A DNA stretch of 64,000 nucleotides. Source: Flavobacterium panacagri. Its GTDB lineage: Bacteria; Bacteroidota; Bacteroidia; Flavobacteriales; Flavobacteriaceae. Position 1 is the first letter of the stretch. The number at the start of each line of letters is the position of its first letter. Shown here piece by piece: positions 7,183 through 16,978 of the stretch. The notes under the pieces are model-generated. The model ran no database searches, was not told the DNA's origin, and saw nothing but the letters and a program-made list of their open reading frames with translations. The DNA is taken from NCBI RefSeq assembly GCF_030378165.1, contig NZ_CP119766.1, positions 3,224,001 to 3,288,000 of the forward strand. The letters run 5' to 3'. The position numbers were made by a program, and so were the translations under genes.

Positions 7183-10125
7183 TTAGCGCTCATACTTTTT
7201 TAGTATGTCATCGATGTCACTTTCAAGCATTTTGTATAGCCAGCTTCTTATGACGCAATTTTCCTCGAGTTTTGAAGCGCTTATTCCCTCGAATATCTGC
7301 ACGTTATATCGATATGAATCTTGGACCTTAAGGATCAGTTCCATTGAGAAATGCTTTACACATATGATTCCTTGTTCGGCAAATGCCTTTTCTTCCTCTT
7401 GGAAACCTTTGAAATAAATACCGAAATCACCTGAATCAGAATGGCGGTAGCCAAAACCACCCCACTGCAGGATGTCATCATCCTTAAGGTAAACAATGTA
7501 CTCGTGCGGCATGGTATTGTAGAATTCAAAAGAATCTTTTAAAGTCGGAAAATTGTATTCCACAAATTCCTTGTAACAGGATTCCAGGTGCCTGAAAAAG
7601 CTTGCGGTATATTCCTTGGCCTGACTTTCACTGAACTGGACCGTCCGCATGCGGTTGGAATTCTGCATCCTACTATGATGGTACGTTTCTTTTGTTTCCT
7701 TTAGGGATACATCGGCAAGCGGCAGATAGTGTGCGTCAATCTGACGGTAGCCCTTCTTAAGCAGCAGATCCACTATCTTTGAAAGCCCCTCAAATGGCGG
7801 AACATGGCCCTTTGTTGTGAATTTAGGAATCGGAAGGTTTTCCGATATGGTTCGTTCAATAATCTCCGCCAGTTCCTCCCGTGCAATATTTTTATATCTG
7901 TAATGCTCTCTGATCTTAAAGAGATTTAACCTGTTTTTCAGATCCAAAAGGTCAATAGGGTAAATCTGCTCATATCGGGGCATGTAATAATCTTCTATTT
8001 TGTAGCTGTAGTTCAATTTTTCATGATAGTGATACACTATGGCCGCCAGCTGCTCGAAAAGAAGCGTATCTGAGCTGAAAGTAGGGATGGATTCTTTGCC
8101 GATTATTTCCCGAAGCTGGCTGAAAATAGACTGTGTTACAATTGTCTCATTGTCTTCCACCAATAGAGAGATATTGCTTGTTCTGTATGATTTGGCGCCC
8201 GTCTGTAAAAAAGGATTGTTTTTGTATGGAGCTTCAAAAGGATTACGGAGGTTAAGATGTACCACATTGTCAATGCTTTTTTCCGATAGTGGAAATAAGG
8301 CATAGCCATCGCCTTTGATGAGGTCTTCCGGCAGTATAATACCGATTTCTCCTGCTGTATGGGGAGTAAACTTTTCCTTGAAAGCGGAAAAATTTTCGTC
8401 CAGATAAGAATTATAGGCAGAAAGGTAGGACAGGCATTTGTCTTTCTTAAATGAAACCAGTGTACTTTTATGGGAGTGGGAAGCATTTTCAATGTAAAAG
8501 TCAATTGCGCTTTTGCCAATATGGTTTTGATAGAAATGGGTGAGGACATCATAAAAGTCGCCATTGCTTTTTTTATCCAGTTTATAAATTTGGAAGCAGA
8601 TGGCGTAATCGCGGATTTTCGAGTAGTAGAATGATACATTATAAGAATCCTCATTGTTGGATCTGATCAGGATATTTCGGGTGAACAGGTCTTCCGGTAT
8701 TTTTTGGTCCAGAGCATAGTTTAGCCTCTCAATGATATGGTTGACATCTATACCGTCATTATTATGAACTTCCGTATGCGAGTAGGTATAATCCAGCAGC
8801 AGGTTTGCAATTGCGCAAAGCGTTCTTGTTCCGGCCTCAAAGCCAATCTCTGTTTCTTGAAGGGTCTGTTTGAGGTATTTTGCAATAAGTTCCCTGTCGC
8901 TGATCTTTTCAGGAATCTGTTTTTCCGCATAGACTTCGCAGAATATCTTTAAAAAGAATCCGTTCCTTAATTCGGGAAAGAGTTTATCGGAAATGTCACC
9001 TTTGAAACCAAATTCCGTCTGATACAGGGGAAGAATGGCCGCTAATTCCTCATCAGTGAAATCAGTCAAATGATAGCCCGGGTTTTTCAAGCTGCTGTTA
9101 AATCTATGGAAGCTGTCCGCTTCCTGATAAAGCTGCGTAGGCTTATTTTTGATTTTAAGGACGGTGTCCCATATATTGGTTTTGCAGCTGATAATTATCT
9201 TTATTTTATCAACATGTTTTGCAATTAGAGCCATTTCACTTAATTCTTGGGCAATGCTGGAATTGGTGCTTTCATCAACGGCATCGATGAATATGAGGAC
9301 GGTTTTGCCTGCATAACGTCCCATTTCATCAAGTTTTTTCAGAGCAACATCTTTTTCAATCCTGCTTGAAAAAGCTAAATTGAGGTCCTGGGCAATGCAC
9401 TCTGTGGGAGAAGTGATGATGGCACAGTTATAGAAGAATACAAAGAAGTCCTCCAGTTTCTGCAGGGCGAGAGAGCACATAGCATTGGTTTTGCCTACTC
9501 CAGCATCGCCCACCAGACCAAATACGGAATCACCAGAAGCCACAAAGGTTTCAAATACATCCCCCAGATCTTTTCGCTGTACGTAAAGTTTTTTGATAAA
9601 TTTGGCATAGCGGCTGTCGGAATCGCCGATGATCATGCCCATGCGGTCATTAACCTGCAGTTCACAGAAGGCCCTCAGATTTTCAGGAGACATGGCAATG
9701 AAGTTTTTCAAAGCCTCATATCTGAGCTTTAAATCCTCATCTGAAGACAATGAGCATTCATTTCTCCAGAAAGCCGATTTTTCTGAAATGCAGCCCGATA
9801 GCTCTTCTTTGGTAATGGAATCATATATTTTAGTCAAGGCTCCGTTTGAGACTATGGTGAAAGGCGCTATTTCATCCAGCAGCCTTGCATAGGAAATTCC
9901 CTGATCCCGATCCGCATCCGTAAGCTGTTTGGACTCCGCTTTTACTTCAATGACAAAAAGATTTCTGCCATGCCTTTTAATGAGCATATCAGATCTGCCT
10001 GTTGCATGCTTGTTTCTTCCAAGACGAATGGTAAAGGAATCTTCAAAGGTTATTTCTGAAGGATCTATTCCTAAATCCTTTAAATAGGGCAGCAGGATTC
10101 TGCCTGTAATGTCAAATTCACTCAT
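7183..10125 (-). CDS. Nuclease-STAND ATPase (HSDR_N-like PD-(D/E)XK plus NACHT/AAA-type P-loop), Avs-like
   Basis: This 980-aa protein has three parts. Residues about 1-110 form an HSDR_N-like PD-(D/E)XK domain: D46 in GRSDMLIK, E60-x-K62 in FVIEVKAE, and a Q75-x3-YA motif. Residues about 165-480 form a P-loop NTPase with Walker A GDAGVGKT (206-213) and Walker B VLIFIDAVDE (276-285). The last 500 residues are a large helical/beta region with no motif I know, suitable as a sensor. The layout of effector, STAND switch and sensor matches anti-phage Avs-type proteins. It lies 74 nt after the small PD-(D/E)XK gene, so a three-gene operon is likely. Confidence 0.75.
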   Translation of the reverse strand: MSEFDITGRILLPYLKDLGIDPSEITFEDSFTIRLGRNKHATGRSDMLIKRHGRNLFVIEVKAESKQLTDADRDQGISYARLLDEIAPFTIVSNGALTKIYDSITKEELSGCISEKSAFWRNECSLSSDEDLKLRYEALKNFIAMSPENLRAFCELQVNDRMGMIIGDSDSRYAKFIKKLYVQRKDLGDVFETFVASGDSVFGLVGDAGVGKTNAMCSLALQKLEDFFVFFYNCAIITSPTECIAQDLNLAFSSRIEKDVALKKLDEMGRYAGKTVLIFIDAVDESTNSSIAQELSEMALIAKHVDKIKIIISCKTNIWDTVLKIKNKPTQLYQEADSFHRFNSSLKNPGYHLTDFTDEELAAILPLYQTEFGFKGDISDKLFPELRNGFFLKIFCEVYAEKQIPEKISDRELIAKYLKQTLQETEIGFEAGTRTLCAIANLLLDYTYSHTEVHNNDGIDVNHIIERLNYALDQKIPEDLFTRNILIRSNNEDSYNVSFYYSKIRDYAICFQIYKLDKKSNGDFYDVLTHFYQNHIGKSAIDFYIENASHSHKSTLVSFKKDKCLSYLSAYNSYLDENFSAFKEKFTPHTAGEIGIILPEDLIKGDGYALFPLSEKSIDNVVHLNLRNPFEAPYKNNPFLQTGAKSYRTSNISLLVEDNETIVTQSIFSQLREIIGKESIPTFSSDTLLFEQLAAIVYHYHEKLNYSYKIEDYYMPRYEQIYPIDLLDLKNRLNLFKIREHYRYKNIAREELAEIIERTISENLPIPKFTTKGHVPPFEGLSKIVDLLLKKGYRQIDAHYLPLADVSLKETKETYHHSRMQNSNRMRTVQFSESQAKEYTASFFRHLESCYKEFVEYNFPTLKDSFEFYNTMPHEYIVYLKDDDILQWGGFGYRHSDSGDFGIYFKGFQEEEKAFAEQGIICVKHFSMELILKVQDSYRYNVQIFEGISASKLEENCVIRSWLYKMLESDIDDILKKYER

Positions 10126-10199
10126 AGATTTTTAAATCTGGTTAAGTCTTTGCGGGCGGGCAATGCGTCTTTCAATTGCGTTTTGTGGCGTCTTCTGGA

Positions 10200-10883
10200 T
10201 CACAAACTGTGATGGATAAGTTTAATGCCGAATGCCTCGCAGCTTTCCCTGTAATGCTGCAGAATTGACCCATGAGTGGTATACAGCATGTGTATTGAAG
10301 GAGGATCAGCATTGATGGCTGGTGCTGGCCAGTTGGTAAAAGTGGTAGGCTCTGCATAACCAACGAATGAAAGTTCTCTCCTAAAGCCCAGCAATTCCCT
10401 GATGGTGCTTTTCTCCAATGTCGTGTTTTTGCATTCAATTGCAATGAGGATCTCTTCGGGTTCAGGTCTGATCTGCACACCTGTTGCTATCAGGGCAATG
10501 TCAAGTTCATGATAGTCACCGCGCTGCTTTATCAGAGTATTCGCTCTTCTGCTTCTGCTAATAGTAGAGAAATAGATGTCGGTGAAGAGCTCTGCGACAG
10601 GACGACCACCCTGTGAAATTTCGAAATAAGGATAGTTGCGGTTGATTGGGCCGCCTTTCTGTTTAAGATGCAAAAAGGTTCCAGTGCCGGCAAGCGTTAC
10701 CGTTAAATTTTCATCGACTGCGAGCCTTTCTATAACTTCCGCCAGCACAGACGCCTCATAGAGTTTTCCGGTCAGATCTGTAATATTTAAGAGGCTAAGT
10801 GTACGGGCTGGTGTAATATTCGCATGTCTGTTGAGCACGTCTGCAATATTGTCTTTTATCTCATCGATTTCTGCTGTAGTCAT
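10200..10883 (-). CDS. PD-(D/E)XK nuclease-like protein
   Basis: This 227-aa protein carries a restriction-endonuclease-like core: E43 in an N-terminal helix, H125-E126-L127-D128 in YHELDIALIA, and E150-C151-K152 in ILIAIECKN. It also has downstream helices rich in R and E (ELLGFRREL). It starts 8 nt after the stop of the 131-aa gene and is followed after 74 nt by the large nuclease-STAND gene. No specificity domain or methylase is present. I infer a DNA nuclease or a degenerate, non-cleaving binding module. The catalytic triad looks intact. Confidence 0.65.
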   Translation of the reverse strand: MTTAEIDEIKDNIADVLNRHANITPARTLSLLNITDLTGKLYEASVLAEVIERLAVDENLTVTLAGTGTFLHLKQKGGPINRNYPYFEISQGGRPVAELFTDIYFSTISRSRRANTLIKQRGDYHELDIALIATGVQIRPEPEEILIAIECKNTTLEKSTIRELLGFRRELSFVGYAEPTTFTNWPAPAINADPPSIHMLYTTHGSILQHYRESCEAFGIKLIHHSL

Positions 10884-10891
10884 CTTTGCTA

Positions 10892-11287
10892 TTATATGTT
10901 TTTTAGTATACTTTCACGAACCATACCGAGCATATGGTAAACCTCAGAATAGTTGGGAAGGCGGGACAGGTCATACGGCTCCGATTCGCCAGGTAGCTCG
11001 GCCATAATTCCTTCTATTTTTTCACCATTGAGATTTTTATTGATCTTTGCAATTATTCCACCGTAATTTTCATTAGAGTTGTTTCTGAAAAGCTCAATGG
11101 TCTCAGAAAGAAAATCTACAAGCAGACGTTCGGGATCAGGGCCTTTTGGATAGTAGCTCCGCTCAGGGTCGTACTCAAATTTTTCTTGCAGCCTTTTGTT
11201 GGCCTGTTCTGCAATAAAGAAAAAACCGTTGCGTTCCAGCTGGTTTGTTAAAAATAATCTTAGTTCTATGGCTTCTTCTGGTTTCAT
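10892..11287 (-). CDS. Hypothetical protein, first gene of the STAND operon
   Basis: I do not recognise this 131-aa protein. It is soluble, charged and largely helical, with a proline-rich middle (YYPKGPDPERL). No cysteine or histidine cluster is seen. It is separated by only 8 nt from the PD-(D/E)XK gene, so the two are likely translated together. The pairing suggests a partner or regulator of the nuclease; that is inference only. Confidence 0.6.
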   Translation of the reverse strand: MKPEEAIELRLFLTNQLERNGFFFIAEQANKRLQEKFEYDPERSYYPKGPDPERLLVDFLSETIELFRNNSNENYGGIIAKINKNLNGEKIEGIMAELPGESEPYDLSRLPNYSEVYHMLGMVRESILKNI

Positions 11288-12024
11288 TTCTAAATAGTCT
11301 CAGGTTTTTAAATTACTTCAAATCAAAGTGCCGTATGATGGGCAGCAAATCAAGTGCATAATCAATGAATAATCTTAAAAGCAAAATTTAAAATTGTAAT
11401 TAAGGATTTTGACAAGATATATGATGATTAAAACGGCTCCAAACGGGCTATATAGCTACGCATCTAAAATATAACTTTTATTGATACATTAAAAATAATG
11501 ATTGCTAGAAAAATTCTTTGGAAGATTATAAATAAGGTTGATTCTTATAAAGGCCAGTTGAAAAAGATGCTTTATAATTTTACCGCATATAATCGTATCA
11601 ATTAACAAAGAAAGAAGAGTATTATGCTGGAAAGAAAATAAACTGCATGCCTGCATTGAATAAATAAATTTATAAAAGCAAGATGGTTAATTATTCCTGA
11701 ATTGGCTAAAACAATAAAGGGAGCCACTGCTTTTTCAAATGATAATATTTTAATTCTTTAATTAGCCATAATTCTCATGAATAAAATGCAGTATTGTTTT
11801 ATGGAAAATCTTTTCAAAATAGTAATTATATACCGTTTCAGGATCAAAGATCCTTAATTTCCGGAAGGCATACAGTTATCTCAGATGTATTGTTTAGGTT
11901 CGGCCTTGTATTAAAAGCTTATAAATGGAATTATTTTTAACTGCGCAGAATTACTGCGTACTTTTGAAGTAGCTTTGGCCACAGATAAGTATAATCGATT
12001 TTCTAAAGTATAAAATGTAATGTT
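11288..12024. other. Long AT-rich intergenic region between divergent units
   Basis: This 737-bp stretch lies between the minus-strand STAND operon and the plus-strand HEPN genes, so it must hold promoters for both. I found no open frame with protein-like composition. A small hairpin, AGGATC-AAA-GATCCT, is at 11840-11854. No clear TAnnTTTG box or repeat array was seen. Confidence 0.5.
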
Positions 12025-12717
12025 ATGGGAAGACCTTTTGATTTTATGGAAAAGTTATCCGCTGGATACACGTTTGTCGACCTCGGATACCGGGATTATA
12101 TTGCTGCCCGCTTTTTGCTGAATAACGATTTCATAGTTCAGGGATTGGCACTTGCCAGTACAGCAGTAGAAAAATATCTTAAAGCTGTAATCGTATTTAA
12201 CCTTCAGGAAAAAGAATGGTACAATTATCATTTTGACAGATTTGAGAAACTCAAAAATCTGCTGGGTAAAGTTAACCGTGATGTAACCGAAGAGTTCGAT
12301 TCCCTTTTCGTGGCAATACTTGAAAAAGCATTTAAGATCAGATATTATGATAAACTTGAAAAGCCGATTTATATAGGGTTTTATATCAATCAATTTATAG
12401 GGGAACTAGATTACACAATCAACTATTTGGAAACGTTCATTTTTAATACTCAAAGTGCCGGACAATCCATGACCGATTATAGTAAAGCAGTCAGAAATAA
12501 AGATTCAGGTCTCTATTATAATAATTTTGTGCTAAATAATAAGAATAAGAAAGATTTTATGGAAAAACCTGACAAAGGATTTTCCTTATACCTTAGCATA
12601 GGCCCAGTGATCCAAAAAGAAGAAATTACAAAAGGGGGAAGTACAAGAAATAGTTATGACGGACGAATAGCGGAATTCAGGGAGTTTGGATCGGATTTGA
12701 TAATGGACCAGCTGTGA
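12025..12717 (+). CDS. HEPN-domain protein
   Basis: This 230-aa protein has an N-terminal HEPN-like four-helix segment: FVDLGYRDYIAARFLL, then the diagnostic ALASTAVEKYLKAVI helix (about residues 45-60), then a FKIRYYDK helix. The classical R-x4-6-H RNase motif is not obvious, so it may be a non-catalytic or substrate-binding HEPN. The C-terminal 90 residues are polar and unassigned. It precedes a second, catalytic-looking HEPN gene on the same strand, with a weak short frame between them. Confidence 0.6.
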   Translation: MGRPFDFMEKLSAGYTFVDLGYRDYIAARFLLNNDFIVQGLALASTAVEKYLKAVIVFNLQEKEWYNYHFDRFEKLKNLLGKVNRDVTEEFDSLFVAILEKAFKIRYYDKLEKPIYIGFYINQFIGELDYTINYLETFIFNTQSAGQSMTDYSKAVRNKDSGLYYNNFVLNNKNKKDFMEKPDKGFSLYLSIGPVIQKEEITKGGSTRNSYDGRIAEFREFGSDLIMDQL

Positions 12718-12745
12718 CGGTAAAAGTGTCAGCTGAAAAAAAACA

Positions 12746-12967
12746 GTGCTAAGAGAGTGCAGATGGAATGAATTAAATCCGAAGGCAAATCATCAGGTAA
12801 AGTCTCTTTTGAAAAATATCGGCCCAATGACAAGCCAGTTTTATATTACGGACGATTTGTTCCCCCAGTTAGCCTCCACTGTGGCGAGAGATCAGAAAAA
12901 TTTGGCTGGTGCGGTAACAAACAATCCAGAGTACTATAACATTACAAGCCACTATAAAAAATGCTAA
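12746..12967 (+). CDS. Possible small protein between the HEPN genes (doubtful)
   Basis: A 73-codon frame from a GTG start ends exactly at the base before the ATG of the following HEPN gene. The abutting stop and start would suit translational coupling. The sequence is unlike any family I know, there is no ATG start, and it may be a remnant. Low confidence. Confidence 0.2.
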   Translation: MLRECRWNELNPKANHQVKSLLKNIGPMTSQFYITDDLFPQLASTVARDQKNLAGAVTNNPEYYNITSHYKKC

Positions 12968-13729
12968 ATGGAAATAACAGAATTTAACGACAAATTAGTT
13001 AAAGAATTTTTTGAAATTGTCAACCGCACAATGGAAGAGGTTCATGAACATCCAGATTACAGCCGGTCTGGAAACAATCATCATTTATTAAGCCCTGAAG
13101 GAAAATATGCCAATAAAGTTTTTGGCATTTATTTGAAAATTAAAGAAATTAAAGAAGATTTGAGAAAAATAGAAATTTTTCTCCGCCGTTTTCCATTAAA
13201 AAAATTTTATGAAGAAAATGAAATTTCTCATCTAGATTATATTAAATACCATACCGAAGTTTTCTATCACAAATCAAATACTCTCCTAGATTTGTTCAAA
13301 TTATTTACAAATGAAGTATATGAACTTGGCTATTCAGAAAAAAAATGCACTTGGAACAATTTAATGAAATCGGAAGCGGTTAAAGACTCATTATCAATAA
13401 AAGTAATAGAATATTATCATAAAAGTTTTGAACACATTATCGAAGCCAGAAATTTGAATACGCACCGCGGAATATTCAAAGATTCCAAAAAAGATGATAT
13501 AGAAGCTCCAATGATGATTTATAAAAATTCAGAAAAATTTAATTTGGAATTAAATGAAGTATTCAGAAAAATGATGCCCAAATTTTTATTGGAGTATAAA
13601 ATCAAAAAATACAAAAATGAAAGATTATTGTTCATTAAAAGCGGAAATAATGCAGCGGAACAATATATCAATTTTTTTATGAACGTAACTCTCCCAGAAT
13701 TTTTGAACAGGGCTAAAGCGAAGCAGTAG
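12968..13729 (+). CDS. HEPN RNase-like protein (Cthe_2314-type)
   Basis: This 253-aa all-helical protein carries the catalytic HEPN motif R-x4-H at residues 161-166, inside EARNLNTHRGIF. The preceding helices (SHLDYIKYHTEVFYHKSN and LDLFKLFTNEVYELG) match the Cthe_2314-type HEPN family as I recall it. HEPN proteins with an intact R-x4-6-H are usually metal-independent RNases acting in toxin-antitoxin or abortive-infection settings. No dedicated antitoxin (for example an MNT nucleotidyltransferase) is adjacent. The upstream HEPN-like protein could be a partner. Confidence 0.7.
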   Translation: MEITEFNDKLVKEFFEIVNRTMEEVHEHPDYSRSGNNHHLLSPEGKYANKVFGIYLKIKEIKEDLRKIEIFLRRFPLKKFYEENEISHLDYIKYHTEVFYHKSNTLLDLFKLFTNEVYELGYSEKKCTWNNLMKSEAVKDSLSIKVIEYYHKSFEHIIEARNLNTHRGIFKDSKKDDIEAPMMIYKNSEKFNLELNEVFRKMMPKFLLEYKIKKYKNERLLFIKSGNNAAEQYINFFMNVTLPEFLNRAKAKQ

Positions 13730-13978
13730 CGGCTTCTACGCCACTTCTTGCGCAATTTAGGAAATCAGCACTGACCCCGTTTTTACTCATTTCTGTCCAG
13801 GACAAAATAACAGTTTTGGAGGACGAAGACGTGGCAATGGGGTATTTTTAATACAATGCTTTAGCATATGCAAATACATAATTCCTATTGCTTTTACACT
13901 TAGCTTATAATTAGGTTTTTAAGTGGGATTTGTGACTTAAATAAAGAATTTAGCTGTACTTTGGTTTTAAACCATTAG

Positions 13979-16537
13979 TTAATCTAAATCATAGTCTGTT
14001 TTGCTCTCGTAAAAAGCATCTATGAAATTTTTTAACGTAGTTTTTTGATCCTTATCCAGATTCAGCATGTCTAAGGCTCCTTTATGAAGCGCTTTGCCTA
14101 TAATATAATTCAATTCATTTTTCATGACATAATCAAAGTCATTCCTTGTAATGTTTGGTACAATGTTACGCGAATTGATATTTACAACAATGCTTTCAAT
14201 TTCAAATATGGAAGCAGAGTACGGAAAATTAAATAAGAAATCCTGTATTAGAACATTGCGGACAAACAATTCTTTTCTTTTCTTATCTTTGTAACGGTAC
14301 ATATATGTTTCACCTTTCTCGAATGGAAGGTACAATTCATTTTTTCTTCCTTCAAAAATATTGATTTCTTTTTCAAAAATAGATGTTGAGCAATTTTCAG
14401 TATGTCCCAATTCTACCAAATCGGATAAGGTTAATTTGTCAAAGAGGCAGGAAGTATCATCGTCCATGATACAGGAGTAGATTTTGTATTGAAAATCCTT
14501 ATGGACAATTACGGCAATCCATCTTAATTCGCGGTCCAATTTTTCAATTACATCATTAACATCCGAATCGGTAAACTTTATGCCGTTTAAAAAACGTTCT
14601 TCCATTTCGGCATCAACAAGCGGAATAGACATATATTTTATATTATTATCAATAATGAAGTCGTCCATTTCCAGTACAGTATTTTCATCAACTTTTTGTA
14701 ATCCGTCATCGTCATTGTAACAGTACAATTCTCCTTCGAAATCTAAATCATCAATTTTTAAAGCATAATTTTTTTTCTCTTTTATGATTATTTGGCCCTC
14801 AATGTTCTTAAGGTAATTACTTAAATTAATTTCCACAAAATCCGAAGAAAATGGAGTTCGGATCGAATTAATTATTTCAGTAGCGACTTGAGTCTGTTTG
14901 TTGATTAATTCTATTGAAACACCATCGGTTAAAAAGTATCTCTTCATGAAATCATGAACATTGTCAAACTTATTGGAGAAGACTTTAATGAAAGCATTAT
15001 AGTTTAAAATCACTTCAGTTCCATCAAAATTGAAATCATCAATCTGGGTAAGTGACGTATATTCATTATTTTTTTCCAGTTCAATTGTTATCTTATGCCT
15101 GGATTTAAATTTTCTTGTGATCACTTTAACATTATCTGAAAGCATAAAGCACGACAAAAATCCAATCCCGTAATTTCCGATCGGATTATATTTAAAATTT
15201 CTCAATTTAAAATCCCAGGAATTGTAGTATGAAACGCCTATGTTCAAAAAATGGTCTTTAATAATTTCCATTGACATTCCCATGCCATTGTCTTTAATAA
15301 TGACCATGTCTTTGATTGGATCCAGTATTATTTTAATTTTTGGATAGAATCTCTCATTTCCGAACTCATAACTTTCTTCCTCTATTTCTTGCCTAACTTT
15401 GCAGGAGTCAAATGAATTTTGAATTAATTCTCGTAAACCTAAGTTTTTGTTGCCATAAATTTTTTCTCCCATCAGCAAATTGCTAATAGCCTTATAATCT
15501 AGCGTCATTTTATAGTCAGAAAAACTGAAGCCGTTGGGTTTTATATTAATTTCTGGAGATGGATTGTAAAGTAAGTTATACTGGCTGGACATTTTGTTGA
15601 CTAAGTCCATGGAATGAGTTAGTTCGTCCTTTACCCAGTCAATGTACGATAATATTTTCCGGTGTATGTTAGCATTTTCTGATGTTCCGTGAAATACGAT
15701 TTTCTTCTGATTGGTAACTTTATCAAATTCAATTTTTTCTGTATTGGAAATAATAAAATGCTGCTTCCATTCCGATTCACTTTGCCCGACAGGATTGATT
15801 GATTTAAACAAAGTGTATGGAGTTCTGCTTGAGTCGATGTCAAGGATATCAGCTAATCTTAAAATACAGGCTATATACTGTGAATTGAAATGGTACCGGC
15901 CTTTAATCTCTCTCTGCGTTAAAGACGATTTTAGCCAGTCGAAATTTTGTGTATGACTTTCACATATTGAAGCTAGTTCGCCAACAAAATTTTGGCTTGA
16001 AAGGTCTGGTATGCGGAAATGATCTTTAAGAACTTCATGTATGAATTTCGCAGAAAGAGATGAATGGAATTTTCGGACATATTCTTTGAGCGCCGCTTCT
16101 TCGTCATTCCCCATTACTTTCTTCATGGATGAATATTTAATGTCGGAAAATACCAATTGGTCACTTTTAATTAAATCAATATCTTCCTGACTGACTGCCA
16201 TCCCTACATCATGTAGTAATGCAGAATATACTAAAAGGACAATTTCTAACTCATCCAAAAGAGAAATATCATGAATCAGTTTAGCCATATATTCCATAAT
16301 TCTGAAAGAATGCTGTGTGTTGTGCAGCGTGTAGTTATCAAAAATCGTAGGTATACGATCATCTAACAAATTACAAACCTTATTGTATACAGCCTTAATT
16401 TCCGGTAAAAATTCACTATTCTGAAGATGTTTAATTAATATTAAATCTTCTATAGCTATCCTTGAGTCTAATTTTAATTTATTGTTTTGTACCTGCATAT
16501 TTTTTAATGTTCTATAAGCGTATGGGCTAAATGGCAA
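13979..16537 (-). CDS. HD domain fused to Hsp90-like (GHKL) ATPase
   Basis: This 852-aa protein has two domains. Residues about 60-310 hold an HD-type domain: H72 and H76 in TLHNTQHSF, H109-D110 in LLHDVGMA, and LRLADILDID with D230. Residues about 350-560 hold a GHKL/Hsp90-type ATPase: E370-L-I-Q-N374, D416-N-G-M-G420, and GNYGIGF from 454. The last 290 residues are unassigned. Such HD plus HATPase proteins are predicted conflict-system components (HD-CE type) with unknown substrate. It is the last gene of a minus-strand set, 113 nt after the small acidic gene. Confidence 0.75.
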   Translation of the reverse strand: MPFSPYAYRTLKNMQVQNNKLKLDSRIAIEDLILIKHLQNSEFLPEIKAVYNKVCNLLDDRIPTIFDNYTLHNTQHSFRIMEYMAKLIHDISLLDELEIVLLVYSALLHDVGMAVSQEDIDLIKSDQLVFSDIKYSSMKKVMGNDEEAALKEYVRKFHSSLSAKFIHEVLKDHFRIPDLSSQNFVGELASICESHTQNFDWLKSSLTQREIKGRYHFNSQYIACILRLADILDIDSSRTPYTLFKSINPVGQSESEWKQHFIISNTEKIEFDKVTNQKKIVFHGTSENANIHRKILSYIDWVKDELTHSMDLVNKMSSQYNLLYNPSPEINIKPNGFSFSDYKMTLDYKAISNLLMGEKIYGNKNLGLRELIQNSFDSCKVRQEIEEESYEFGNERFYPKIKIILDPIKDMVIIKDNGMGMSMEIIKDHFLNIGVSYYNSWDFKLRNFKYNPIGNYGIGFLSCFMLSDNVKVITRKFKSRHKITIELEKNNEYTSLTQIDDFNFDGTEVILNYNAFIKVFSNKFDNVHDFMKRYFLTDGVSIELINKQTQVATEIINSIRTPFSSDFVEINLSNYLKNIEGQIIIKEKKNYALKIDDLDFEGELYCYNDDDGLQKVDENTVLEMDDFIIDNNIKYMSIPLVDAEMEERFLNGIKFTDSDVNDVIEKLDRELRWIAVIVHKDFQYKIYSCIMDDDTSCLFDKLTLSDLVELGHTENCSTSIFEKEINIFEGRKNELYLPFEKGETYMYRYKDKKRKELFVRNVLIQDFLFNFPYSASIFEIESIVVNINSRNIVPNITRNDFDYVMKNELNYIIGKALHKGALDMLNLDKDQKTTLKNFIDAFYESKTDYDLD

Positions 16538-16650
16538 GAGTAATTTATTATGGATATTAATTTAAAATTATTGGCAGTTCGCTTTATATCCTTATTGATG
16601 AGTGTAGATTCCATTTGGGAAGTATGTTCACAATTATGGAAACCTCAGGA

Positions 16651-16971
16651 TTAAAAATCTTCATCTTCAATTATAGTTTCATCCTCTTTTAATATATTTG
16701 AATTAAAAGAATCAAATATATCGTCAAGAGTTTCCTTTATCAATTTTATTTTTGAGTCCTGTGAAAGTAAGGAGAGAGAATCGACATATCGTATTTCCAG
16801 CTTGGTATCCAATTCAAGTAAAGCTGTTAGTTTCAAAATCAAAGGATTTAAGTCGATATCTCCATTGGTAGTTAAATCGACTGATGGGAAGGAAAGGGTC
16901 CCGTCCTGTGGATCGAAATTAATTGTGATTTTATCCTGTTCAATTATATTTGATACAATTATGTTGTTCAT
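16651..16971 (-). CDS. Small acidic hypothetical protein
   Basis: I do not recognise this 106-aa protein. It is acidic and rich in isoleucine, leucine and aspartate, with a strongly acidic C-terminal tail (EDETIIEDEDF). It has no cysteine or membrane segment. It starts 7 nt after the stop of the PHP-ATPase gene and is followed by the HD-ATPase gene, so all three are probably one transcript. The size and charge fit an accessory, inhibitor or DNA-mimic-like partner, but that is only a guess. Confidence 0.6.
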   Translation of the reverse strand: MNNIIVSNIIEQDKITINFDPQDGTLSFPSVDLTTNGDIDLNPLILKLTALLELDTKLEIRYVDSLSLLSQDSKIKLIKETLDDIFDSFNSNILKEDETIIEDEDF

Positions 16972-16978
16972 AGCTTGA

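Noticed and set aside
8136..8654. 172-codon minus-strand frame inside the STAND gene
   Set aside because: It lies wholly within the 980-aa gene in another frame, has no family pattern and a skewed composition, so it is a shadow.
10172..10480. 102-codon minus-strand frame overlapping the PD-(D/E)XK gene
   Set aside because: Out-of-frame shadow of a gene with an intact nuclease motif.
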